A stretch of DNA of 64,000 nucleotides from Acidobacteriota bacterium (GTDB lineage: Bacteria > Acidobacteriota > Terriglobia > Acidiferrales > UBA7541): assembly GCA_003223215.1 (NCBI GenBank), contig QHYH01000114.1, forward strand, positions 1 through 64,000, given 5' to 3'. The notes below the pieces were generated by a model, which saw only the letters and a list, made by a program, of their open reading frames with translations, made no database searches and had not been told where the DNA came from. Numbering within the stretch: the first letter of the stretch is position 1; each line of letters opens with the position of its first letter. The translations under genes and the position numbers were made by a program. Positions 35,237-44,064 of the stretch are shown in pieces.

Positions 35237-36119
35237 GCCCCGCTGGGACGGATTCCCCTCGCGCGCGCCGTGCCGCTATGCCGATGGCGCGCTTGACCAG
35301 CGTTCCCACTAACACCCGCTTGTAATCTGCCGAGCCGCGCATGTCGCTCTGTGGATCTGCAGCCGCTCGCGCGGCGTCCACGGCCGTCCGAATGCTCTTC
35401 TCATCGAGCGTCTTCCCGCGCAACGCCACCTCCGCTTCTTTCGCGCGAATCGCCGTAAGCCCCACGCAGCCCAAAACAATGCGTGCGTCTCTGCACAAGT
35501 GGTGGTCTTCGAGAGTAAGCTCGACCGAAGCACTCGCGGTGGGGTATACCGGCGCCGTGCGCTTGAACGCCAGGTGTGCGCCGCCGCTGCCCTTAGGCGG
35601 AAGCTTCACATGGACTCCGCTGATCAGTTCATCGTGGGCCAGCACCGTCGTGTACGCATCCTTGATGAAGGCTTCGAGCGGCACGGTGCGCTCGCCCCCC
35701 GGGCCAAAGCAAATGACGGAGGTCTCGAGCGCCATGAGCGCTGTTCCCCAATCGCCGCTCGGGTCGGCTTCCGCCAACGAGCCGCCGATCGTTCCCTGGT
35801 TGCGGACCTGTATGTCTGCGATCCCCGCCGCGCAATCGTGAAGGATGGGAATTGTGGAAGCGACTCGAGAGTCTTCGATTTCAGCATGGCGTGCGAGCGC
35901 GCCGAAACGCAGCTCCCCGTTGGACCTCTCGATGCCGTTCAGCCCGGAAATGAGATGGATATCGACGAGCGCGCCCGGTCGCGCCATGCGCATTTTCATC
36001 AGCGGAATCAAGCTCTGGCCCCCGGCAATGACACGTGCTTCCTCGCCAAGCTCCCGCAACAGCGTCACGGCTTCTTCTAGCGAAGCGGCGCGATGATACG
36101 AAAATGGGGCGGCGTACAC
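35217..36119 (-). CDS. Molybdenum hydroxylase FAD subunit (CoxM-like)
   Basis: A 300-residue FAD-binding subunit that passes electrons from the iron-sulphur subunit to the acceptor. FAD motifs are [17 protein letters not shown] near residue 30 and IRNQGTIGG-like [20 protein letters not shown] near residue 105. The start is GTG. It is the first gene of the leftward run of about eleven genes; the next gene upstream ends 139 bases away. Confidence 0.94.
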   Translation of the reverse strand: MYAAPFSYHRAASLEEAVTLLRELGEEARVIAGGQSLIPLMKMRMARPGALVDIHLISGLNGIERSNGELRFGALARHAEIEDSRVASTIPILHDCAAGIADIQVRNQGTIGGSLAEADPSGDWGTALMALETSVICFGPGGERTVPLEAFIKDAYTTVLAHDELISGVHVKLPPKGSGGAHLAFKRTAPVYPTASASVELTLEDHHLCRDARIVLGCVGLTAIRAKEAEVALRGKTLDEKSIRTAVDAARAAADPQSDMRGSADYKRVLVGTLVKRAIGIAARRARGESVPAGHEYAGR

Positions 36120-36258
36120 GTTAGATTCCGCTCTTCCTTTGGCGCAAAGGCAAACGCAGCAGTTCGCTGCGAGTGTGGGTGCTCCACTCCAGCGCCGTCA
36201 TTCTAGTTCGCTCGAAACCGCGTAGCAAGGCGGCCCGGGCAAAAAAGCGAACACAAGC

Positions 36259-36750
36259 TCAGTTGCTGTTTTGCGCCCGCAGAAATCCCAGCGTCATTCC
36301 CGCCAGTGACACAATCACCAGCGCCGATCCCGCAACCGCCAGCGCACGGGGCTCAGACCCGTGGTTCAGCGTCTCGAGAAGCACTCCCAGCGGAAAAAGA
36401 AACGAACCCAGCACCAGCGCCGTCGCCAAAAGCATTTTCACCTGCTCGCTGAAGCTCACGCGGTCAAGCCCAATTCCCAAAACAATCAAAAGCATCGCGA
36501 GTCCAATCCAATGTCCATGAACATCGACGTGTCGGTCGTAGTCGTACTTCCGTTTCCGATACTGCTCGAGGGCGCTTTGCGCAGCTCGAGCATTGCGTTC
36601 CGCCGCGGCGCTAAAGCTTGCCGTCAACGATCTGCCGATGCCGTCGAGTTCTTGATGCTCCGCAAAAACCGCATACCACCCTCCGTAAATCATCCCGAGC
36701 AGCGCCAGGGCCATTCCTCCGACGATCAGCAAACGCCGCCCCGCGCTCAT
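36259..36750 (-). CDS. Membrane protein, single HxH module
   Basis: A 163-residue membrane protein I cannot assign to a named family. One transmembrane segment (residues 5-27) is followed by a roughly 45-residue polar stretch with a conserved histidine (AEHQEL), then VDVHGHWIGLAM at the head of the second segment and two or three more segments. The same module occurs twice in the protein encoded just upstream, whose stop overlaps this start as ATGA. The paired histidines suggest metal or haem binding; function unknown. Confidence 0.72.
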   Translation of the reverse strand: MSAGRRLLIVGGMALALLGMIYGGWYAVFAEHQELDGIGRSLTASFSAAAERNARAAQSALEQYRKRKYDYDRHVDVHGHWIGLAMLLIVLGIGLDRVSFSEQVKMLLATALVLGSFLFPLGVLLETLNHGSEPRALAVAGSALVIVSLAGMTLGFLRAQNSN

Positions 36751-37814
36751 CCTCTTGCTCCCATCGAAACAGATCCGGCATCCATCTCCCCGGTGTATCG
36801 CACGATTCCGATCCACATCGCCAGCAGCGCCAAAATCACCAGTAGTCCGCCCGCATCGGCAATCCCGCCGGCGAGAAGCCCGAGCCGCAACTCCAGCAAA
36901 ACGAACACCGGCAGCACCAGCGAACCGAGCAGCAACAGCCAGGCCCAATTTCGTTTCCACGATTCACACAGGCGCACATAACCTTGAAAAAAACCGAGCA
37001 GCATCGCCAGCAACCCGAACTCGATGGCGTGCGCATGCGCCGCGATATTCACGGCTTTTTCACCCGCCAATTCTCCATACTCCCCCACAGCCGTGTCCAC
37101 GGCAGTCCCATTCCTTGCGGCTGCCGTACTGGTCATCTCCGAGAGCAGCGAGTAATCCAGAGCCTCGTGCCGATAGAGATCAACTCCCGCGTAGTAGGCC
37201 CCATGAAGAAAGCCCAATAGCACGAGCCCGAGCCCGCCAGCGAAGAGAACGCGTCCAGCCATGCTGCGATCCGCGAGCAGGCCGTCTTCTTTTGCTGCCC
37301 ACTCTGGCCGGCGGAAGCGTCGGGCAACTCCAAATAGATAAGCAAGGGTGGCGAGAATGACGAGTGCGCCGCCGAAGTCCGCGAAAATACTGGCCCAGCC
37401 GATGGCTTCGAGCGGGCTGTAAGCGAGGCCAACGTAGTGGATCAGGAAGACGCCGACGGGCAGCAGCCACGCGCCAAAAAGGAACGTCCATGCAAGGTTC
37501 TTTCTTGTGCTTTCCCGAAGCGCCACCCACGGCTCGAAGAGCGCCAGCATCAGCGCCAAATACCCGAACGCAATCATGTGGACGTGGGTGTCCACTTTCG
37601 TTCCGCGGTTTTCAAGGAAACTCCCAACCGCTTGAAAACTCAAGGCGACCGCCCGCGCATCCCCCGCCACCGCCGCGTGTGCCGCCGACGATAAACTCTC
37701 TCCCACCTTCGCGGCATTCTGGTGCAAAACAAAAACCGCGAAAATGTCGCCGAAGAGCATCCCCACGAGAATGAGCCCGATGCCGCCAAGCACCAGCAGC
37801 CGCCGTGCGCTCAT
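36747..37814 (-). CDS. Membrane protein with two tandem HxH modules
   Basis: A 355-residue polytopic protein made of two copies of one module (about residues 1-170 and 185-350). Each has an RxLLxxGGxGLxLxG-type first helix, a histidine in the following loop (VLHQNA; YRHEAL), an H-x-H at the start of helix 2 (VDTHVHMIAFG; IAAHAHAIEFG), and later LLPVGVFL or LVLPVFVLLE and GGALVILA or GGLLVILA. I know no named family with this plan. ATG 37814 is preferred to the longer frame at 37886. The third copy is the next gene. Confidence 0.72.
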   Translation of the reverse strand: MSARRLLVLGGIGLILVGMLFGDIFAVFVLHQNAAKVGESLSSAAHAAVAGDARAVALSFQAVGSFLENRGTKVDTHVHMIAFGYLALMLALFEPWVALRESTRKNLAWTFLFGAWLLPVGVFLIHYVGLAYSPLEAIGWASIFADFGGALVILATLAYLFGVARRFRRPEWAAKEDGLLADRSMAGRVLFAGGLGLVLLGFLHGAYYAGVDLYRHEALDYSLLSEMTSTAAARNGTAVDTAVGEYGELAGEKAVNIAAHAHAIEFGLLAMLLGFFQGYVRLCESWKRNWAWLLLLGSLVLPVFVLLELRLGLLAGGIADAGGLLVILALLAMWIGIVRYTGEMDAGSVSMGARG

Positions 37815-37975
37815 TGGCCGAAACGCACTCTCGGCGTCTATCCCTACAACCGTTCCAAGACGCCCAGAATCCACCATCAAGGCCATCCCCAGCTGTCGCG
37901 CACTTTTCGATGAACAGCGGCCCGGCTAGCGATTTCTCCGCAGCCGGACCATGGAACGAAGATGATAAGACACTT

Positions 37976-40900
37976 CTAAAAATTGAACTTCAACGCCAAT
38001 TGAATCTGGCGTGGGTTGAAGACGGCCCGGGGCGTGCCATAAAGCGGATTTGGCGAGCCCTCGCGGAAGCCGGAAGGCGTTGCCGGGCAGCCAAATGCCG
38101 CAGGATTGAACGGGCAAAAATCAGAGGCGCCGTAAACCGTATTAAAGAAGCGTACGTTCAGAGTATTCCCGAGGTTAAACGCTTCGGCGATGAACTCGAG
38201 GCTGCGCTTTTCCTCGAAAGTGAACTTGCGTGCAAGGCGCACGTCAACCGAGCGGAAATTATCGCCGACAAAGGTATTCCGCGGCTCGATGCCCGCGCGG
38301 TCGTTGTTGCCGAAGATGTCGCCATTCGCGTCAAACCCGGCAAACTTCGAAAAACGCTGCGGCGACTGAACGGTCACGATCAGCCCCACCAGGAAATCCC
38401 GCGCGAAGATGTTCCAGGTGTTTGGCGTCGTCACGGTTCCATTCAGCACCAGACGGTTGCGAACGTCATCCGAAGAAAGGGCCCGTTCTTCGCGGAAATT
38501 CAGGCTATCTTGCGGGATAAGCACAAAACTCGGGTTCGGCCCGTCATCAATCGTCTTCGACCACGTATAGCTGAGACCATAAGAAAAGTTGCGCGTAAGC
38601 CGCCTGTTGACGTTGATGAGCAATCCGTCGTATTGCGAATCCCAACGGGACGTCGCCTCAAAGTACACGGCGATCGGGAATGTGCGCACGCCGGGATTGA
38701 ACGCGCAGGGTGGCTGCTGGCTACCCGCCGGCGGAATCAGCGGGCAGTACTCGTCCTTCGATCCGCTACGACCCTGCGAGTCATGCAATGTGGCAACCTG
38801 TTGCACGTCCGGCTGATTTACATTGTAGAAGCTGCCGAGATGCACCCCGCGGACATGCAGTCCGCTGATGCTCACGGTCGTGTCTGGCAGCGGCTCGAAT
38901 TCGAGCGCCAGGCTGGCCTGAATGCCGTAGGGGTTTTGATGATTTTGCACGAACCGCACAATCACCGAAGGTCCGAAAAACGCGCACGTCGAAACAGGGA
39001 TGCACGGCCCGGTGGTCGTCCCGGTAAATGGGGAAATCGTCGTCGCGTCAGGGTAAGTACCGCTGTCGAGCAGCTGGCCCATCGCAAAATTCGTAAGCAT
39101 CGGCGAACTGGCAAACGCGAACAGCTCGGTCTTGGCGTTCAGACTATCTTCAAACGGGCGTCCGGGGTACTTACCATTGTCGAGTTGCGCGACATTGGGA
39201 GTGCCGCCGCATGAAGGAATCTGACAAGCCAGCAAGGGGGCAGGAATAATCCCGTGGAAGAGTCCAAATCCGCCACGCAACACCACATTTTTCCTTGTCC
39301 CTACTTTGTAGGCTGCGCCAAGACGCGGGTCGAAGTTTTTCCACTGCGTCGACAGTGCGTTCGAAGGCCAAGTCTCCCACTCCCAGCGAATTCCGCCGTT
39401 GAGCGTGAGATTGCCCGTGGCTCGCCATTGATCCTCGATGTAGAGCCCGTTGTAAGTATGATTCATCGATCCTTCCGCCGCATTGCGAATCGCCGAACTG
39501 ATGCGTCCTCCCGCGTAAACGGAAGCAAAATTAGGTAACGCCGGTTCGTTGTAATTTGGCGCTTGGAACCGCTCGAAGAAGACGACGTTAGGATGCTGGC
39601 ACCCCGCCGGCCCTGGACCACCGGGGTCGTTTGCTGGAGAAGCGCATACGAGACCTGTCGAAGAATTATCATTCGCGTGGTCATTACCGAGGTAAGCGCC
39701 GAGGCTCGGAAAATCCGCTTCGAAGGGATAGAACAGCGGAAACGACTCCGTCGTCTTTACGAAGTTGTAGTTTCCTCCGAAGCTGACGGTGTGCTTGTCG
39801 AAGTTGCGCGTCACGTTGTCGACCAACTCAAACCGCGACTCCCGGTAAAAATCAGGATTTCCCCGATTCACGCCGAGCGTGAAGGTGTTCGAAAGCTCCA
39901 GGTGCGGCTGCGTGGTCACGGTGGGGAAATCAAAAGACCGCCGGGCAAACTGCACGCGCAATTCGTTCACCAGCTTTGGATGAATCACCGAAGTCAGCGT
40001 GCCCGCAATCGACTGATCGCGGTAAAAGTTGTTCTTAAAAGCCGAAGGCAGGTCAAATCCATCGTTCAAGGGGGACTGATTCAACAAACGCCCGTCGTTC
40101 ACGAAATAACGCACGAACAACTGCTCGTTGGGGTTAAAGCCGTGGTCGATGCGCACGAAGCCGTTGTCCGTATCATTGCTGCGGAGAACGCCGCCTAGAC
40201 GCGGCTCTGCCGGCAGACCGTACACTTGGGTCTTCAATTCGTCGATGAACTTGATGTTCGCGAGAACTGCGGAGTTGTAAAACGGCGATTCCCCGCGACG
40301 CTGCAGTTCATAATTGGTGTAAAGAAAAGTCTTGTCTTTCTGGATCGGCCCGCCAATCGCACCGCCGAACTGGTTCTGTCGCAACGTGTGCGCGCCGGTA
40401 GCTTGCAGCAAATTGACGGCATCCATCTTGTCGTTGCGGAAATATTCGTACAGCGTGCCGTGCCATTCGTTGGTGCCGCTGCGCGTGATGATATTCACGA
40501 TGCCGCCGACCGCGCGCCCAAATTCAGTGGAATAATCCGTGTTAATTACGCGGAACTCTTGCACCGATTCTTGCGGCGGCGTGCCGCGCTGGATGCCCGA
40601 AGCCGTGGACACGTCATCAGCCCCGTCCACGGCGATAAAGTTGTAGTGAATGTTCTGCCCAGCAAACGAAAGTTTCGTCACTGGCTCGACGATCACGTCC
40701 GTGCTTCCCGACGTTGTGTCCCCGATTTGCACCGCCGGAGAAAGCAGCGCGAAATTAATGAATTCGCGCCCGTTTACCGGCAGGTTCACAATCTGGTTCT
40801 GCGTGACGACCGTACTGACCTGCGTTCGCGTCGGTTCTTGAAGCTCCGAGGTCGCCTCCACTTCTACTTTTTCGGCAACGCCTCCCGGCGTCAGCGTAAA

Positions 40901-41236
40901 GTCCAATTCCGCCGCTTGCCCAACTTGCAGGGTAATCGTCTTTGCTTGTTTGCCAAAGCCGACGAACACCGCAGAAACAGCGTATTCACCCGCAGGAAGC
41001 GCAGGGATCGTATACTCGCCGGCATCCGATGCTTCGACCGAACGGGAGAATCCTGTAGCCGTGTTTGTGGCCGTCACGCTGGCCTTGCCTACAGATCCCC
41101 CCGAGGAATCGACGACCTTTCCAGAGAGAGTCGCATTTACCGCTTGCCCGTACGCGGTTGAACCCTGGCAGCACGCGAGGCCCACAATCACCAGGACAGC
41201 AAAAACCTGCAAGCACACAAGGTTCTTTCGGCTCAC
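37976..41236 (-). CDS. Oar-like TonB-dependent receptor with carboxypeptidase-regulatory domain
   Basis: A 1086-residue outer-membrane beta-barrel. A signal peptide (to about residue 31, TAYGQ) is followed by an Ig-like regulatory domain (LSGKVVDSSGGSVGKASVTA), a plug (GQNIHYNFIAVDGADD, QEFRVINTDYSTEFGRAVGG) and a barrel ending in the aromatic LALKFNF. Acidobacteria carry many such proteins, thought to import large substrates or act in adhesion; the ligand is unknown. The start is GTG behind a G-rich site. A strong promoter candidate lies 34-63 bases upstream. Confidence 0.93.
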   Translation of the reverse strand: MSRKNLVCLQVFAVLVIVGLACCQGSTAYGQAVNATLSGKVVDSSGGSVGKASVTATNTATGFSRSVEASDAGEYTIPALPAGEYAVSAVFVGFGKQAKTITLQVGQAAELDFTLTPGGVAEKVEVEATSELQEPTRTQVSTVVTQNQIVNLPVNGREFINFALLSPAVQIGDTTSGSTDVIVEPVTKLSFAGQNIHYNFIAVDGADDVSTASGIQRGTPPQESVQEFRVINTDYSTEFGRAVGGIVNIITRSGTNEWHGTLYEYFRNDKMDAVNLLQATGAHTLRQNQFGGAIGGPIQKDKTFLYTNYELQRRGESPFYNSAVLANIKFIDELKTQVYGLPAEPRLGGVLRSNDTDNGFVRIDHGFNPNEQLFVRYFVNDGRLLNQSPLNDGFDLPSAFKNNFYRDQSIAGTLTSVIHPKLVNELRVQFARRSFDFPTVTTQPHLELSNTFTLGVNRGNPDFYRESRFELVDNVTRNFDKHTVSFGGNYNFVKTTESFPLFYPFEADFPSLGAYLGNDHANDNSSTGLVCASPANDPGGPGPAGCQHPNVVFFERFQAPNYNEPALPNFASVYAGGRISSAIRNAAEGSMNHTYNGLYIEDQWRATGNLTLNGGIRWEWETWPSNALSTQWKNFDPRLGAAYKVGTRKNVVLRGGFGLFHGIIPAPLLACQIPSCGGTPNVAQLDNGKYPGRPFEDSLNAKTELFAFASSPMLTNFAMGQLLDSGTYPDATTISPFTGTTTGPCIPVSTCAFFGPSVIVRFVQNHQNPYGIQASLALEFEPLPDTTVSISGLHVRGVHLGSFYNVNQPDVQQVATLHDSQGRSGSKDEYCPLIPPAGSQQPPCAFNPGVRTFPIAVYFEATSRWDSQYDGLLINVNRRLTRNFSYGLSYTWSKTIDDGPNPSFVLIPQDSLNFREERALSSDDVRNRLVLNGTVTTPNTWNIFARDFLVGLIVTVQSPQRFSKFAGFDANGDIFGNNDRAGIEPRNTFVGDNFRSVDVRLARKFTFEEKRSLEFIAEAFNLGNTLNVRFFNTVYGASDFCPFNPAAFGCPATPSGFREGSPNPLYGTPRAVFNPRQIQLALKFNF

Positions 41237-41269
41237 TCCACACCCCCTGCGGAAGGAAAGACTCCGTCG

Positions 41270-41299
41270 AGCCTATTCCCGCCGTTGTTGGCCTGTCAA
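41270..41299 (-). promoter_or_regulatory. Candidate promoter of the Oar-like receptor gene
   Basis: On the minus strand TTGACA (41299-41294), an 18-base spacer and TAGGCT (41275-41270). The same -10 hexamer is seen before pyrE. The leader to the GTG start would be about 30 bases. Confidence 0.5.
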
Positions 41300-41481
41300 G
41301 ATACCGGCATATTCGAAAAACTCAGCTTCAAAAATTTGCCCCTTGCCGCTAGATTGAGACCAGCTGCTTTGCGGAAGGCCTTTGACAGAGGGTGGATAGC
41401 GCCGTCGTCGGAGCGCGTTGTCGCGCGTTGCCAATCCGCTGACCGCCGCTAGCGCGGCCATGAGCAAAAACAGGTGATCGA

Positions 41482-42156
41482 ATGACCAGAAAAATAGGCA
41501 TTCTTGGTGGGACCGGGCCGGAAGGCTCAGGGCTGGCCGCCCGCTGGGCCGCTGCCGGTGAACACGTCGTAGTTGGTTCGCGCGACGCGAATCGCGCGGC
41601 GGAAACTGCAAAGCTGCTTCGTGCGCGCCTCGGGTCGAACACAAAGATGGAAAGCGCAGACAACCCTGCCGTTGTCGGACAGTGCGAAGTCGTTGTGCTT
41701 ACCGTTCCCTTCACGGGCCAGGCTGCCCTCTTGAAACAACTCAAGCCTTACTGGAGGCCTGGCCAAATTCTGATTGACACGACGGTTCCGCTTGCCGCAG
41801 CGGTCGGCGGCGCACCATCCCGAATGCTCGGCGTATGGCAAGGCTCGGCCGCTCAGCTGGCCCGTGAACTTGTCCCCGAGTCGGTGGCCGTCGCAGCCGC
41901 GTTTCACAACGTGAGCGCGGAATTGCTCGCGCAAACTGGCTCGATCGATTGCGACATCCTCGTCTGCAGCGACGACGACCTGGCAAAGCGAGTGGCAACC
42001 GAACTGGCAGAGAAACTTCCAGGTGCCCGCGCTGTAAACGGCGGCAAACTCGAAAACGCCCGCATCGTCGAATCCATAACGGCCTTGCTGATTGGTTTGA
42101 ACATCCGCTACAAAGCGCATTCTGTCGGCATTCGCTTCACCGGCTTGCCCCTGTAG
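41482..42156 (+). CDS. npdG: F420-dependent NADP oxidoreductase
   Basis: A 224-residue enzyme that exchanges hydride between coenzyme F420 and NADP. The Rossmann motif KIGILGGTGPEGSGLAARWA at the N-terminus and VVGSRDANRAAE for the phosphate of NADP match; AAFHNVSAELL and a C-terminal HSVGIRFTGLP are family features. It is convergent with cofG across 185 bases, and together they indicate an F420-using organism. AGGTGATCG precedes the ATG. Confidence 0.9.
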   Translation: MTRKIGILGGTGPEGSGLAARWAAAGEHVVVGSRDANRAAETAKLLRARLGSNTKMESADNPAVVGQCEVVVLTVPFTGQAALLKQLKPYWRPGQILIDTTVPLAAAVGGAPSRMLGVWQGSAAQLARELVPESVAVAAAFHNVSAELLAQTGSIDCDILVCSDDDLAKRVATELAEKLPGARAVNGGKLENARIVESITALLIGLNIRYKAHSVGIRFTGLPL

Positions 42157-42341
42157 CTCGCGACGGAGTTTCCTCCACTGTAGGTCATGTGGGGTGCGCC
42201 AGCCCCGCTGCCCCGCTGCCGCTTTTGCTTGACTGCCTCACGCTTCGGGGACGACCCAGTTTTTCTGCATAGTCCCGATCATCGACGTTCAAGCAATGCC
42301 TGGCCATTCCGAGCGTGGCGAGCCGTCTGCATTCTCCGTCC

Positions 42342-43517
42342 TTACTGCGCTGCGAATCCGTCCGCCGCAGCTAGCGCGTTCATTTTTTGCCGCACTCGCG
42401 CCGAGACAAAATGTTCCCGTGCGACGAATTCCGGATACAGCGCCAGCCTCTCGCGCAGCACGAACCCTCTGGCCTCGGTTTCTTCTTGCAACTTCGAAAT
42501 CTGCGGCCACGCCGCCTCCGGATTGATGAAGTCTTTGGTCACAGGCGAAATCCCGCCCCAATCGTTGATCCCCGCGTCGAGCAATCGCGGAAAGTCCTCG
42601 TAGCTTAAATTCGGCGGCGCTTGCAGATTCATCTCCGCACCAAGAATCAACCGGGCAACCGCAAGCGTTCTTAACATTTCCTCGAGTGAAGGCTCAACGT
42701 GATGGGCCATCGGAATCTGCGGCTTTGCGCGAAAGTTCTGCACGATCACTTCCTGAATGTGACCGTACTTTTCATGCATCTTGCGGATCGCCAGCAGCGA
42801 GTCGATCCGTTCCTCCATCGTTTCGCCGATCCCGATCAGAATGCCGGTCGTGAACGCGATCGAGCGCTTCCCGGCTTCTTCGATCGTGCGCAGTCGCAGC
42901 GAAGGAACTTTGTCCGGCGCATTCGCATGCGGTAGGCCGTCGCGCATCAGCCTCACACTGACGTTTTCCAGCATCAGGCCCACACTGGCGTTCGATTCCT
43001 TGAGTTTGTCAAGCGCCGCGCCGTCCATCACGCCGGGATTCGCATGCGGCAAGAGCCCGGTGCGCTCGAGCACCAGCTCGCACATGGCCGCCAAATAATC
43101 CAGCGTACGTCGATAGCCTTGGCCCCGCAGAAATTCCCGCGCTTCTCGGAAAATCCGCTCCGGTTGATCTCCCAGGCTGAACAGTGCCTCCTTGCAACCG
43201 GCGCGCCGCCCTTCTTCGGCCATCGCCAGCACTTCGTCCGGCGTCATAAAGTGCGCGCCCGGCTGCCCAGGATCCTTCCGAAACGTGCAGTAGGAACAGT
43301 AGTCGCGACAGAGTGTCGTCAGCGGAATAAATACTTTCTTCGAGTAGCTGACGGCCCTGCCTTTCCCCTTTTCGCGCAAGTCGCCGGCCGTAGCTAGCAG
43401 TTCGTCGAGCGAAGTTGTTTCGGCTAGCCCCAGCGCCTCTTCGCCGCTCACACCTTGCCCCCGCCGCGCCCTTTCGAGCGCCGCCTCCGCCTTTCGCCTT
43501 GCTGTCCCTTGCGTCAC
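42342..43517 (-). CDS. cofG: 7,8-didemethyl-8-hydroxy-5-deazariboflavin (FO) synthase subunit CofG
   Basis: A 391-residue radical SAM enzyme that, with CofH, builds FO, the chromophore of F420. The iron-sulphur cluster cysteines are in CRDYCSYCTF near residue 70. EALFSLGDQPE, GLLPHANPGVM and FTTGILIGIGET are CofG motifs. It carries about 40 extra N-terminal and 30 extra C-terminal residues relative to the shortest CofG proteins. CofH and the later F420 genes are not in this window. Confidence 0.92.
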   Translation of the reverse strand: MTQGTARRKAEAALERARRGQGVSGEEALGLAETTSLDELLATAGDLREKGKGRAVSYSKKVFIPLTTLCRDYCSYCTFRKDPGQPGAHFMTPDEVLAMAEEGRRAGCKEALFSLGDQPERIFREAREFLRGQGYRRTLDYLAAMCELVLERTGLLPHANPGVMDGAALDKLKESNASVGLMLENVSVRLMRDGLPHANAPDKVPSLRLRTIEEAGKRSIAFTTGILIGIGETMEERIDSLLAIRKMHEKYGHIQEVIVQNFRAKPQIPMAHHVEPSLEEMLRTLAVARLILGAEMNLQAPPNLSYEDFPRLLDAGINDWGGISPVTKDFINPEAAWPQISKLQEETEARGFVLRERLALYPEFVAREHFVSARVRQKMNALAAADGFAAQ

Positions 43518-44064
43518 CTAAACCCGCATGCGCCCTTCAGCCCTCATCCAGCCCGCCTTTGCAGAGGGCAGAATCTATCGTGCTCCTACCCTTTGAAAAT
43601 CGCCACTGGCCAGCCTCGTCGCGGAAACACGCCTGCCCTGCTATTTCTCTTGATACTGTATCAACCTGGACCGAAGAAGCTGCCACCACAACCCAAACAA
43701 CGTTTTTGCCCGGGTTGTCAGGATCCCTTGAATTCCTTTCCGGCCGGTGGGCCGATCGCTCACAGCCGAAGAGCTATGGATTTGCAAAAAAGCCGGCGCT
43801 GTTCCCGGCATCTTCCCTAAAACACTGGTCCCGACCGGAATGGTTCTCCCAACGGAGTTCTGGGATAAGGCGGGTTATTGCCTTATCTTTGGCCTACTGG
43901 CCAGCGGCGGTTCCGGCTTCTCCGAACAGCGCGCTCGATGCGCTCCGCAACGTCAAGACAAATGGGCAGCTGAAGCTCCGTAGATTACCCGAAGACGCGG
44001 GAGAGCAACTCGCTGCGCTTGGCTCCGCTCGGTGGGGCAGCAATGGTTGAGCGAGGGGGGGCAG
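43518..44064. other. Non-coding interval between cofG and the winged-helix regulator
   Basis: 547 bases lie downstream of one leftward gene and upstream of another. Several frames of 70-120 codons cross it, but none has a ribosome site or a recognisable protein; one contains an isolated hydrophobic stretch followed by QRFCPGCQ (about 43650-43730), which could be the remnant of a small zinc-ribbon membrane protein. I see no terminator or RNA gene. Confidence 0.5.

Noticed and set aside
31734-36119. Aerobic carbon monoxide dehydrogenase operon (coxMSL with coxG)
   Set aside because: The gene set is CoxMSL-like, but the large subunit lacks the AYXCSFR loop required for CO oxidation and the form II loop as well.
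42225-42296. TTGCTTGA/TCAAGCAA inverted repeat between npdG and cofG
   Set aside because: Arms are eight bases with a 56-base spacer; too loose for an operator or a bidirectional terminator to be claimed.
43415-44050. A 211-codon plus-strand frame and a shorter one at 43747-43983 near cofG
   Set aside because: The first starts antisense within cofG; both lack ribosome sites and recognisable sequence. An isolated CPGC motif alone is not enough to call a gene.
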